From the NCBI RefSeq assembly GCF_963259705.1, contig NC_081840.1:5823062-5887061 (forward strand): a stretch of DNA of 64,000 nucleotides, read 5' to 3'. Both the position numbers and the translations under genes were made by a program. This document shows positions 1 to 9,802 of this stretch, one piece after another. This DNA comes from Myotis daubentonii. Its lineage: Eukaryota > Chordata > Mammalia > Chiroptera > Vespertilionidae. The notes beneath the pieces are model-generated. The model did not search any database, was not told the DNA's origin, and worked only from the letters and a program-made list of their open reading frames with translations. The stretch's first letter is position 1. Every line of letters starts with the position of its first letter.

Positions 1-27
1 TCTCTTAATACCTATACAGAAAGGACT

Positions 28-335
28 ATTCGCCCATTTGATAGATGAGGAAACTAAGGCATGTAACATGTCCACGCCACACAGCTAGAAATGGCGGAGC
101 CGGGCCCGGCTGGTGTGGCTCAGTGGTTGAGTGTCGACCAATGAACCAGGAAGTCACAGCTCAATTCCTCGTCAGGGCACATGCCTGGTGTTGCAGGCTC
201 AGTCCCCAGCCGATCAATGATTCTCTCTCATCACTGATGTTTCAATTTTTCTCCCTTTCCCTTCCTCCCTGAAATCAATAAAAAATATATAAATTAGAAA
301 TGGTGGAGCCAGGACTCAAACCCTGTAACCCACTG
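28..335 (+). repeat. MIR fragment split by a younger VES SINE
   Basis: The left part (about 28-101) reads like the MIR core (GATGAGGAAACT, then CACACAGCTAG). It resumes at about 296 with AGGACTCAAACCC, the usual continuation. The two halves are separated by the SINE at 102-295, so the MIR is the older element. Confidence 0.7.
102..295 (+). mobile_element. VES-type SINE
   Basis: A tRNA-derived SINE with the A-box-like GGTGTGGCTCAGTGGTTGAG, the GTCAGGGCACATGCC core, the CTCTCATCA segment and a GAAATCAATAAAA tail. A target-site duplication flanks it: AGAAATGGCGGAGCC at 87-101 and AGAAATGGTGGAGCC at 296-310. The one difference is a CpG-type C to T change. VES SINEs are a bat family. Confidence 0.93.
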
Positions 336-2313
336 GGAAATGCCCCCGGGAATCCAGCTCTTCTGTAAAAGCCATTTTTTTAAGGCCGCCAGGGAATGGT
401 TCTGGGGCGAGGTGCAAAGGGGGCGGCGTCCCAGAAGTCCTCTGGCTTCCGGGCTTTTTCTGTGTCAATAATTGATTTATTCAGACAGGAAGACTGAGAT
501 TTTATCGTGGACTTCAGGAATGCCACTGGGGATGCCAAGGGCGTGTGCCTTTCTTCTTCAAAACAACCCTGCCTGCACTGCACCAGCCCTGTCACTCTGC
601 AGACTCGCCTTTTTGTGATCAGAGAAAATTTCCACTTTCATTTATTCATCACAGTCGCCATCGCCAGGCCTTTCCTCCTCCTGGAGCCCTGACACTCACA
701 GGTGGACGAGGAGACCTGGCTTCCACAGCTGTGTTTTTGGTCCTGAGACACACTTAGCTTCTGTAGTGTGAGATCAGCCTCTTTTTTTTCCATTTCATGT
801 TTTGAATTTGAAAATCCTAGATCTAGAGCCTCTCTCCTTGGGCTGTAGCTGGATTCGGGGGTTTGGATACCTAACACTTGCCCTTGGCTTGCTGACTGGC
901 CTTCCTGCTGCCTCCAGCCGGGCCCCCCAGCCCACCAGGCCCCTGGTGGCCAGGCCCAGCCTCGGGGTCCCAGGGATGCAGGTGCTGGGAGCGCTGGAGG
1001 TTCCCTCCCTGTGGGAGAGGTCCTGCCTCCGGCTCCAGACTTGTCTCAGCCTCTGGGATGGGAGGGGCAGACCCTCACCCACCGGCCTCTGCTGGCAGGT
1101 CCCAGGCAGGGTCTCCGAGGGCAGACACCTGCATTCCCACTCGCTCCCTTCACTCGTCTCAGCGCCCTTGCCCAGAACATCTGCAGGCACAGAGTGGGCC
1201 GCGGGGCCTGCCTGCGTCAGGGCCTCAGGCCCCCAAAGCCTCATCCTTTTAACCTCACAGTCACCTGAGAGCCAGGAGGCCTCGCCAGGCCATCTCCCTG
1301 AGAGGACGCTCTCTCCCAACTCCAAAGCCAGTGCCCACTGCCCTACAGAAGCTGGACTCGCAGGGACACCTCCCACCCCATGACCGTCCAGAGAGGCGGA
1401 GGGAGCCACCATCCTGAAGGCACCTGGCAGCAGGGGTGGTGGTGGGGGGGGGTATCTGTCCTCCCACAGGGCGTCCCCCTGCCCACGCTGAACTTCTCCC
1501 TGCACTTCCTCCTATCCATGCCCCCAGCAGGGAGACCCCCAACCAGAGCCCAGGGTCTAAGCAGGCAGAAGACCTGAGGCTGGCCCCCTGGCTGGAGAGC
1601 AGGCAGGCATACTGAGCCTTCCAAGGCCCCGAGGTTGCTGTCAATCAAGGTCCTGCCTGGCCTCTCTCAGCGCGAGCTGAACAGGAGATCCACCCTCAGA
1701 CCAACAACCGGGTGTGCTGTCTGTCCTCCCCTGACTGGGAAGTCAGAATCTAGGGACCCCGGCCACTGAGGAGAAGCTCCGACCTCATCTGCCCTGAGCC
1801 TCCAGGCCTTGAGGAGCCAGACAGAGGCCTCTGGGGCGGCCAGGATCTGAGAGGGAGGTGTCACCTGCACATGGTTCCTGCAGCCTCCCTGCAAGGGCCA
1901 GGCCATGCCAGGGGCCATGGCGGCCCTGGCACACAACCAGGTCACTGTTGCATGGGTTAACGGGGAGAGGACTGCCCTTGCCTGCTCTGTGGTAGGAGCG
2001 GGCAGTATGATTTTGTACTAGTCCCTCCACTTCTCATACTGACCCTTTGCACCCCTCCCGGCAGCTACTTCCACCCTCGTCCACCTGGGAGGCTCAGGCC
2101 TCGGCTCACACAGCAGGAAGGTAGGTGGCACCACCCACCCTGTGCTTGCATGGGGACCCCAGTGGACAGTGGGGGCAGCTGGTGAAGCGCCTACAGCCCA
2201 GCAGGCCGCTGGACCCCGGGGCCTGATGAGGATGGGCCGAAAGGCATTCCAGGAAGAGGCGCTGCCTGAGCAAGAGCCCAGAGTGACTGGACGTCTCTAA
2301 GCAGGCCTGGCCT

Positions 2314-2367
2314 GGGACGGGGATTCCTACCCCGAACCCCAAACTCCCACAACATCTGCAGGAAAAC
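2314..2367. repeat. 54-bp duplicated segment, copy A
   Basis: This segment is nearly identical to 3248-3301, in the same orientation and 934 bp away. About five bases differ over 54. The shared core includes GGATTCCTACCCCGAACCCC. I do not recognise it as a known repeat family. Confidence 0.85.
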
Positions 2368-3247
2368 AGAAGGAATCCTGCCCCTCTGGGGAGAGAACCC
2401 ATGTTCTCCAAGAAGTTGGAAAGGGGTATTGGACCTGGGACAGCCCCCCACCCTCTGGAGCCGCCACTCCAGAGGCTTCTTGAAAACTTTGGGGTTTCTA
2501 CCCACTTTTGAGGCTCTCGTCTGTGGTTTCCTGAGGCCTGACTGGGTAACAGTCTGGTAAATTCTTAAATCCCTTCCCACACACCACACTCCCTGGACCA
2601 GCCTTCTCTCACCCAGAGCTTAAGGCACACCTCTTCCTCCGGGGCACCCACCACTGGCAGGTGCTGGAGGAGAGAAGCCGGAGGTCAGGGCTGGACTGGG
2701 CCCGGGACACCCAGCCAGCCCTCTCTCTGCCCAGGAGGCAGGGCCTGCCAACTCACCACCGCCCAATTCCCATGGCGAAACCTGGCTCCCAATTAATACC
2801 TGTTGAGTAAATTAACTCTCCAAGTAAAAGCAGAGAAGCTAAAAGCCAAACAGGCATGGCCACAGCAGACCCGGGACTGCACACCCACCAGGGCCTCCAG
2901 GGAACGCAGGCTTGGACCCAGCGTCAAGGCCCGGCCTCCGGGAAGGTGTCCCACGTGGAGAGACACGTCCACGTAAGCCCAAGAGCTAGCCACAGGGCGT
3001 GTCAGGCCACTCTGCCACTCGGGTGGAGTCCGCCCCCCAGCAGCCCACTGGCAGAGGCAGGAAGGGGGCAGCGTGCCAAAGGTGACTGGGCCTGGGGTCC
3101 AACCGTCGCCTGGCAGTGCTCACAGGCCGGCCTGCGGGTGGGTGATCGGTGCCCCAGCTCTGCCCAGAAGGTTGCAGGAGAAGGTGGAGCCAGCCCCAAA
3201 CTTCTCCGGCCCAAGGAGCGAACCCGCTCCAGATGGGATGGAGCTGA

Positions 3248-3301
3248 GGGACGCGGATTCCTACCCCGAACCCCAAACTCCCAGAACACCTGCAGGACAC
3301 C
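3248..3301. repeat. 54-bp duplicated segment, copy B
   Basis: Partner of the segment at 2314-2367. It lies close to the SLC25A29 CpG island. Confidence 0.85.
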
Positions 3302-3353
3302 AGGGGCCTTGGGCGAGGAGGGCGCAGGGGGCGGCGAGGCACCTTCCTGGCGG

Positions 3354-3370
3354 CCCCCCCCCCCCCCCCC
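3354..3370. repeat. Homopolymer C17
   Basis: An uninterrupted run of 17 C. Such runs mutate quickly and are prone to sequencing error. Confidence 0.95.
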
Positions 3371-3484
3371 GGTCTCCGCCAAATCAGAGCTGCCGCGGGG
3401 CCCCAGACCTCCTGCCCGAACGCGCCTGGAAGGATTTAAAAACAGCAGCTCCCAGGCCTGGTGTCAATTCACGCCCACGAGAAC

Positions 3485-3545
3485 CCCGTGAGATGAGAGC
3501 TTTCTTATCCCCATTTTGCAGATGAGAAGCCGCAGCCAGGGGCCA
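3485..3545 (+). repeat. MIR fragment
   Basis: Contains TTATCCCCATTTTGCAGATG, the conserved MIR core. Confidence 0.6.
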
Positions 3546-3559
3546 GCCGCTGGGCCGAG

Positions 3560-4620
3560 CGCCCGCAGGTGAGCTGGCCCCCCAGCCCTGGCGCCCGGCA
3601 CGCAGCCCGCCCGCCTCCTTACCCCCGGCGCATCCAGCCAGGAAGTCGAGAGCCATGGCCGTCCTTCTTCCACGTCCTTCTCCTTCTCGGGCCCTTTGCG
3701 GGGTCGGGAGCCCCCTCGGTCTGGCCTCCGCCTCCTGGCGCAGAGCCTGATCAGCGCCGGCGGCTCAGCGCGCGGCTCCTCGCCCGGCAAAGGTGCCCGC
3801 AGGCCGGCGCGCGAGCCCTCGAGGCGGTCCGCCGGCCAGTGGTCCCCGACTTCGGGCCGCGCGCCCCGCCCCTCGGCCGGCCGGCGGCGGGGGGCGGGGG
3901 GAGGCTCGGGCGGGGCGCAGGGCGCAGCGAATGGGCGGGCGGGGTGCGGACAACGCCCGAGGCCTGCGCGCCGCCGCCGCGCCTCATTGGCGGGCGTGCC
4001 CGGCGGGCGGGGCGCGGGGACGTGGCGGGCGGGCCGGCGGGGGGGCGCGAGGCGAGGCGAGGCGAGCGGACAAAGAGTGTGCTTCGTGCGCCCGCCCGCG
4101 CGCCGCTCGGGCCCGGAGGGAGCGCGGTGTTCGCGGAAGCCGGACCGTGGACCGACCTGCGAGCCCGAGAACCCCGCGGCGTGCGCGAGGCGTGCCCGCT
4201 GGGAGGGATGTGGACGGTGCGCTCGCTCCGGACTGGGCCCGGGAACCTGGGGCCTGGGTTCAGATCCCGGCTCCGCCGCCGGACCTCAGTGTCCTCGTCT
4301 GCATAATGGGGACATGGCCGCGAAAACGGATGTGGAGCGCCTGGCCCCTCCAGACCTGCAGGCCTGCGCACAACTAACTAGTTGCCTCGGAGAGCCTTCG
4401 CCCTCCCGCCGGCGCGCCCCTGTGCGGGGGGCGGGGATGGGGGGCCCTGAGCGCTCCGGCATTTCGGGGGCGGAGAGCGAACCTGAAAAGGGAACGGGGA
4501 CTCGGGCGCGGCGCGGCCAGGCCCGCGGAGTCCGGCACCTGCCTGCGGACTGCGGGAGCCGCGGGGCAGGACCCGGCCATCGCAGCGCGTCTGGCGCGGT
4601 GACCAGAGTGCGGCTCTGGG
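3560..4620. promoter_or_regulatory. SLC25A29: CpG island, SLC25A29 promoter and 5-prime region
   Basis: Very GC-rich with dense CpG and many GC-box (GGGCGGG) motifs, notably about 3880-4070. It covers the first coding exon of SLC25A29 at 3623-3656, so transcription should start on the minus strand above 3657. There is no clear TATA box, as is usual for this promoter type. The exact start and any 5-prime UTR introns cannot be placed by eye. A MIR-like piece sits near 4258-4320. Confidence 0.8.
3623..3656 (-). CDS. SLC25A29: SLC25A29 first coding exon (mitochondrial basic amino acid carrier), partial gene
   Basis: On the minus strand, an ATG in good context (GCCATGG) at 3656 opens MALDFLAGCAG and then the first base of a Gly codon, followed by the donor GTAAGGAGG. 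This matches the start of SLC25A29, a six-helix carrier of the mitochondrial inner membrane that moves basic amino acids such as arginine and lysine (known from the family). Only this exon is inside the window; the carrier repeats lie beyond position 1. The position next to MIR345 and SLC25A47 agrees with the human order. The phase-1 split of a Gly codon early in helix 1 is the same as in SLC25A47, which supports a shared origin. Identification is from a short peptide plus synteny, but both are specific. Confidence 0.88.
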
Positions 4621-5098
4621 TAGTGGGGGGAGGGGATAAGGAGCAGCCGAATCCGCTGCCGCCACCCCCACCCTGGGAGTCCCTGAGGTTGGGGCCACTC
4701 CCTGGAGACTTCCCCCCACACTCCTTCCCAGCGCCTCATGAAGTGCGGACTGTGGACTGTCCGGTTGGGGCGGAGCTTGGCTGGGAGCTCTCTCCTTCAC
4801 TGTGGGAGTCAAATAACACTCAGGGCCAACTTCCTATTCACCACCTGCGGTCAGGACCACAAAGCCGGCTTCCGGTAGCAGAGCACACAGCGCTTTCACT
4901 CCAGTCTTACGGGTCTGATAGCAGCATGGAGAGCACCGTGGATATATCTTAGGTTGTAAGGGCGGTATTTGGAACGAGGGGGTGATGTCCGGCGTAGGTA
5001 ATCAGTGCAGTATAGTGACACAGAGGCCTCTGGGAAGCCAACCAGCAGTGTGGTTTCTTGTATTCTTAGAATCTAAGTAGAGCCATCATTCAGGAGAG
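4621..5098. other. Spacer between the SLC25A29 CpG island and MIR345
   Basis: Non-repetitive sequence of falling GC content. I see no exon here. It could carry the start of the MIR345 primary transcript, but no promoter motif stands out. Confidence 0.5.
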
Positions 5099-5195
5099 AC
5101 CCAAGCCCAGGTCTGCTGACTCCTAGTCCAGTGCTTGTGATGGCTGGTGGGCCCTACATTGGGGGTCTGGAGGCCTGGGTGTGAATATCGCCAGG
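5099..5195 (+). ncRNA. MIR345: microRNA miR-345 precursor hairpin
   Basis: This closely matches the human mir-345 hairpin, and its place between SLC25A29 and SLC25A47 is the human one. The 5p mature region is 5115-5136 (GCTGACTCCTAGTCC, then AGTGCTT). It keeps the whole seed but differs from human at nucleotides 18 (G to T) and 22 (C to T). The 3p region is 5151-5172. It starts GCCCTACATT where human has GCCCTGAACG, so the 3p seed is changed. The lower stem pairs CCCAGG (about 5106-5111) with CCTGGG. One base is missing in the 5-prime basal arm relative to human. The 5p position 18 change puts a U-C mismatch into the upper stem. miR-345-5p is the main known product, so function via 5p is likely kept. 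Confidence 0.93.
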
Positions 5196-5380
5196 CTTGC
5201 TGACCCGGCTCCATGTCTCAAGGCAGCAGGGGGGCGCCCAGGGTGGAAGAGTGACCAAGAAGCCAGAAAAGCGCAGCCTGTAGGCCCCAGAAGTCCAGAC
5301 CCCAACCAGGGCGGGAGTTGACGGTGGGGCTGCTCAGGTGGCTGGAGGCATCTGAGACCATGACAATTAAACAGGGCAAC

Positions 5381-5772
5381 CCTATTGTTAGGTTAGGTGG
5401 CTCAGGAGGCGGCGCAAGAAATAGAGAGTCCAGTGAATCAGAAAAGAAAGGAAAGGAAAAGGTTTATTTCTGCGTCCCCGGGAGACCCGCGTATCCCCAA
5501 GGACAGGGCGGCTCGTGGATTCACGCCAACAGGGAGGGGGGCGCTTTTTTTATATTGCGGTTGGGTGAGGGGCGGGGACATGAGCTGAGGTATTCAGCTG
5601 CAGGGGGGGTCAGCCAGGTATTCAGGAAGGAGTCAGTATCTGTGTGGGGGTCGTGGAGAAGCCAGTATCTGTGTCTGGCACGCTGATCTGTTAGAAATGC
5701 CAGGGGTAGTCCATTATCTCGTCACATGTCTGCATGTATCCGATCCTGGGCTCTCTCCGACCTAACACCTAT
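5381..5772 (-). mobile_element. Solo LTR 1 with 5-bp target duplication
   Basis: An endogenous retrovirus LTR on the minus strand at 5386-5767. The ends are TGTTAGGT and ACCTAACA, giving perfect 8-bp terminal inverted repeats. Direct repeats CCTAT lie at 5381-5385 and 5768-5772. Read on the minus strand it has a TATA box (AATATAAAAAAA, 5545-5556) and then AATAAA (5463-5468). No internal retroviral sequence is attached, so it is a solo LTR. Confidence 0.9.
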
Positions 5773-6297
5773 GTCCAGGTGTCACCTCAGGAAGGGTGTC
5801 CCCGGGCTGCGCAGACCTCGGGAGGTAAAACACAATAGCCTGCAGCATCCGTCCCTGTGTTTGGAGGTTTGAGAGGAAGTCACGTACGTACCTTAACAGG
5901 GCAGCAAGTCAAATTATTATGGAACGATTGAATAGTGCTGTGCCTTTAATGCCCTGCTTGGGGCAGGTTGCAGGAGCCCTCGTACAAATGTAGATGTGAA
6001 CCAAACCAACTCAAAAAAAAAAAAATGAACAAAACCAACTCCATCTCTGTTACCTCTGACCAGGCTCACTGTCGTTAGCAAGGAAAGCAAAGCCTTCTAG
6101 TTGATGATCCTCTGCGTTCCTTAAAATATAGCCATGAATAGTATTGTTAGTAGCAGCCAGGATGGCATGACAACTGAGATCAATATCAAAATAGTGTCAA
6201 TTATAAGCAGTCACCTGTCTGTCACAAGGCCACCAGGAGGTGTGGCCCTGGCACTCCTGCAGTCCTCATCCCTGTGTCTTGTCAGTCATTAGCTGGT

Positions 6298-6972
6298 TGT
6301 GAAACGGAATTTTTGGACTGGAACCCGGATTCTTTGTCCGCCAGAGTCGAAGAATGAATCCACAGACAGAGAGTAGTATAACAAAGGTGGAGATTTTATT
6401 GAAGAACAAGTACAGGCTCCCACGTGGGGAGAGGGAAAGAGTCCCACAGAATGGACTCCCACGTGGGGAGGGGGAAAGGGTCCCCCTGAGCTCCTTTTCC
6501 CTGTGGCTTATAAAGGCTGCAGACCCTGGTGCCTTGATATCCCCTCTGATAGGTCACTGTTCCCTTAGACTGGTTACTACAGTACCTCCTGAGCTCAAGG
6601 TCAAACACCACATGGGACATGTGATGCCCTCCTTCCTCATTGTTCTTTTCTTTCTGGCTTTCTTCCTTCTTTATTTTGTAAATACAGACCTTTTTGGCTC
6701 CCTTGTCTTATGTAAATGCATCTGTTGCTGCTCCCTGCACCTGGCTTCCTCCTGTTATGGAGATGTACCTTCTCCCAATCTGTAGCCCTGTGTTTTTCCA
6801 TGGACCCCAATTCTAAAAATTCCCTAAGCCTGCCTATATTCACTTAAAATTCCTGTTTTCAGTTGTACTGTACAAACAGCACTGTAACAGGTCTGGTAGC
6901 TGGTAGTGGAGAATAATCTATGCAGAATTGCTGGTGTCTGACCCAATTTTCCGGTAAGTCAGTCACCCTACA
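6298..6972 (-). mobile_element. Solo LTR 2 (approximate limits)
   Basis: Minus-strand LTR-like unit with ends TGTGAAAC and CCCTACA. On the minus strand it has a TTTATAA TATA box (6508-6514) and an AATAAA signal (6395-6400) about 110 bp later. The R/U5 part carries a 39-bp tandem duplication, each copy with CTCCCACGTGGGGA (E-box CACGTG at 6421-6426 and 6460-6465). I could not find a target duplication, so the limits are approximate. Confidence 0.75.
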
Positions 6973-7310
6973 ATAAATTCTGATGTGTTCTAGTGGAGTC
7001 ACCTGCTTTGTCTTTCAGTCTGAGGATACCTTCTGGTTACAGTAGCCTTTATACCTGTGCCCTGCCATTGGACAGTCCTGACTCCCTGGGGGGCCCTTGG
7101 TAAGGGGCCCCACAGCCTGGGACACAGTCAGCACGCAATAGTTGAGTTTCAGGAAGCTCCTTGGAGTGAGGCCCCATCTGGGCGATGCCTGCCGGGGTCC
7201 AGGGGAGGGATCTGGTGCAGGTGCCCGGCCACAGGCTTCCAGCTTAGAGCTTAGAGGTGGGGCCACTTTGGAGGGAGCCCGTGTTCAGGCTGGAGCTCTT
7301 GGGGTTTAGG

Positions 7311-7815
7311 TGTTATAGAACTGGAAAAAAAAACAAGCAAACGCTTAGAGAAATGGAGTTACACAGCTTTATTACGCCAGCGGACTCAGAGGAGGTTGTC
7401 TCTCAAATTCTGAGCAAAGCAATCTGGTGGAAGCTTTTCTTTTATATCTTTTCTAATGTCTTTGTCTCCCAAATATGGGGCTTCCGGTCCCTTTTGCAAG
7501 TTTCCAAAAGAGGCCTACGTATGCTTAGATACCTCGCAGGAAGCTTGTAGCCTTGAGAGTACAACGCAGCTCGGTAGCCTGCGGTACGGATAAGTAAAAG
7601 GCACCTGGTATGGGGGTAGCAGGGACAGCCGTGGAGCGGTTTGCAAGGTCAGACAGGTAAGCTTATCTTCCCTATCATTAGAGCAAGCATGTTTTACAGG
7701 AGCCAATAATAGCAGGATTAATCCACAGAACGAAGAACCTCTGTCTAGTGGAAATTTCAAGCAGCAGGTTTTTTTTTTTTTTTTTATAAAATAGAGGTTT
7801 CTAGGCTTCATTCCC
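7311..7815 (-). mobile_element. Solo LTR 3 (approximate limits)
   Basis: Minus-strand LTR-like unit. It has a GATATAAAAG TATA box (about 7438-7447) and AATAAA (7368-7373) about 70 bp later, and its 3-prime end reads CTATAACA at 7311. A poly-T run lies near 7770. The far end and target duplication were not resolved. Confidence 0.65.
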
Positions 7816-8646
7816 CACTGGCTTTATCAAATCACTGACTCCTGTGGGCCATTATTGGGGATGGGGTTATATCGACCCCTGAGATTAGCCTTTTGTCTTC
7901 TCACAGGGACCAAGGTCCCGTTTGTGGGGAGCAGTGTAGGGGTGGCCTCTGCCGCAGGGAGGAAGGGGTGAAGGCAGGCACTGGGTGAAGATGGGGTTAT
8001 CTGGGTGCACGGCTGGGTTACTGAATTGCAACACCTCGTTTCCCCTTAGAAGCTCTTCCTTACGGGCTGTGTTTCGGGGCCCCCGGAGCGAGAATCATTC
8101 ACCAGGAGGCAGAGACAGTGACAGCGCTGTGCCGGGCATGGGGACACGGCAGACACTGCTCCCTGACCCGGGGGCTTCCCGGCCGGCTGTTGGGGAGGAA
8201 CCAGGAAGGAAAAAATAAAGTCATCGCCGAGTAAAGGAGCTCGCGAGGCCCCATCTGCGAGCCTGCGGGGTGTCCGCGAGGCTTCTGTGTGTGTTGTTCT
8301 GTTTCATTTCCTGAGGATAAAATTACAGCACAGGGCGTGCTTTCTCAAACTCCTCGTGTTCTCCAGTCCCGGACACCCGCTCCCAAGGGAGCACCCCCTG
8401 CAGGGCGCTTCTCAGACCCCAGCCTTTAAGGGGCAGGAGGTCCAAGGCCAGAGCCGCAGGAGCACAGCGAGTGGGGAGGGAGAGCCACCGGGAGGGGGGT
8501 GTGGGGGGGACACAAGCGGTGAAGCCAGGTGACTGAACAGTGTGGGGTTGAGTTTTTATTTTGTACAGCTTTTGTCATTTCTGACACAGGATAGGCTCAG
8601 TGCGGAAAAATTAGGAACACCAGCCGGGAAAGAAAGTCACCTCTGG
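7816..8646. other. Spacer without recognisable gene
   Basis: GC-rich unique-looking sequence between LTR 3 and a VES SINE. Short open frames only, with no splice-supported exon seen. Confidence 0.5.
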
Positions 8647-8869
8647 CCTGGCTAGCATGGCTCAGTGCTTGAGCGTTGACCTATGAACCAGGAGGTCAGG
8701 GTTCGATTCCCAGTCAGGGCACATCCCTGGGTGGCGGGCTCAATCCCCAGTGTGCAGCGTGCAGAAGGCAGCCAATCCATGATTCCCTCTCATCATTGAT
8801 GTTTCTATCTCTCTCTCCCTCTCTGAAATCAATAAAAATATATTTTTAAAAAGATTATGTTTCTGGGGG
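8646..8869 (+). mobile_element. VES-type SINE
   Basis: Full structure: GGCTCAGTGCTTGAGC head, GGTTCGATTCCCAGTCAGGG B-box, TCTCATCATTGATG, and an AATAAAAATATAT tail. The target duplication is AAAGAAAGTCACCTCTG (8629-8645) and AAAAAAAGTTGCCTCTG (8870-8886), with 14 of 17 bases matching. Confidence 0.92.
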
Positions 8870-8889
8870 AAAAAAAGTTGCCTCTGTTC

Positions 8890-9802
8890 TCCTACTGAAG
8901 TACGGTAGCGATCATCTCAGGTAGAAACTATAGTTTAACTTTAGCCCTGCTGTTTGGCTCCCGTACTTATTTGCTTTGTTTAACAATAGAAAAGTGATTT
9001 TGATTTTCTGAATTATATAAATTATCCCATTCGATTGAATACCCTATTGATTGTAATGTGAATATCCCATTGGTTGTGGTCATGCTGGTTATCGAAGCAC
9101 ATTCCTCTGTACCTGGGAAGGACAGCACAATTATCCCAAGGTCAGAGGGCTCCAGATAACGTGTCCCTGTTGACTCAGTGGTCCCAAGACCCGTGGGCTC
9201 TAGATAATGTGTTTCTGTCAACTCAGTGATCCAGAGACCCCAAACTATCCTTCCTATCTAATAATAGACAAACACGGTAATTGACTGTACCTTTGCTACG
9301 CCTCCCGTGGGCTAATCAGTGTGATATGCAAATTAACCACCAACAAAGATGGCGGTTAATTTGCAAACGTAGGCTCCAAGCGGTGGAGCGAAGCCTGATG
9401 GCCGTGGCCGGCGGAGCAGCGAGGCCTGGTGTTTCCGGGGCCGGCTCCAGCCAGAACTCGGCCAGAGCGAAGGCCTGGGCCCCGGGTGCCGGAGGCCAGG
9501 GGAAAGGAAGGCCTATTGCACAAATCTCTTTGTGCAACAGGCCTCTAGTAATTGAGATAACATGCTTAAGTCCTATTCTGTAAACTGCTTTTTTTGCAAA
9601 CCAGGTTCCTCATTCCAAACCCTGGGATGTAATCCGTTCCTTTGTGATCTTTGCCTATAAATCTGGTGCTGGGGCTGGGGCGGGCGCTATGAGATTTGGG
9701 AGAGCGAAATGCCCCCTCATAGTCCCGGATTTGCAATAAATGTGACTCTTTAATTCGACTTCTTGAGGCGTCCTTGGGTGATCCGCGGGGTACATTACAA
9801 CA
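8890..9802 (+). mobile_element. LTR 4, interrupted by a Helitron
   Basis: Plus-strand LTR whose 3-prime part (9549-9802) has a TATA box (CCTATAAATC, 9656-9662), AATAAA (9735-9740) and a TTACAACA end. Its U3 part (about 8890-9251) lies on the other side of the Helitron. U3 contains a 48-bp tandem duplication (starting 9147 and 9195); the first copy has an AP-1-type TGACTCA at 9171-9177. The left limit is not certain. Confidence 0.7.
9252..9548 (+). mobile_element. Non-autonomous Helitron (HeliBat-like)
   Basis: The 5-prime end reads TCCTATCTAATAATAG. The 3-prime end has a perfect 9-bp hairpin (TTGCACAAA, loop TCTC, TTTGTGCAA at 9516-9537), a short spacer and the terminal CTAG at 9545-9548, followed by T. 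This is the classical Helitron terminus. There is no target duplication, as expected. A 12-bp inverted repeat lies inside (9327-9338 and 9354-9365). There is no Rep/helicase coding capacity; the small frame within is not a gene. Helitrons of this sort are a vespertilionid bat hallmark. Confidence 0.92.

Larger units (their letters stand above)
1..3622 (-). other. SLC25A29: SLC25A29 intron 1 (partial)
   Basis: This stretch lies 3-prime of the first coding exon of SLC25A29 on the minus strand and runs off the window. I found none of the later SLC25A29 exons here (no PX[DE]XX[KR] carrier repeats in any frame). It holds a VES SINE inserted in an old MIR at the left edge, a duplicated 54-bp segment (2314-2367 and 3248-3301), a C17 run at 3354-3370 and a MIR fragment near 3485. 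The open frames here are GC-driven and show no family resemblance. Confidence 0.75.

Noticed and set aside
3696..4952. Long open frame (418 codons) on the plus strand
   Set aside because: It lies in the SLC25A29 CpG island, where GC richness removes stop codons. The translation is Arg/Gly/Pro-rich with no family resemblance, and other frames there are equally open.
9281..9583. 100-codon open frame within the Helitron
   Set aside because: The element is a short non-autonomous Helitron; the frame crosses its 3-prime end and resembles no Rep/helicase protein.
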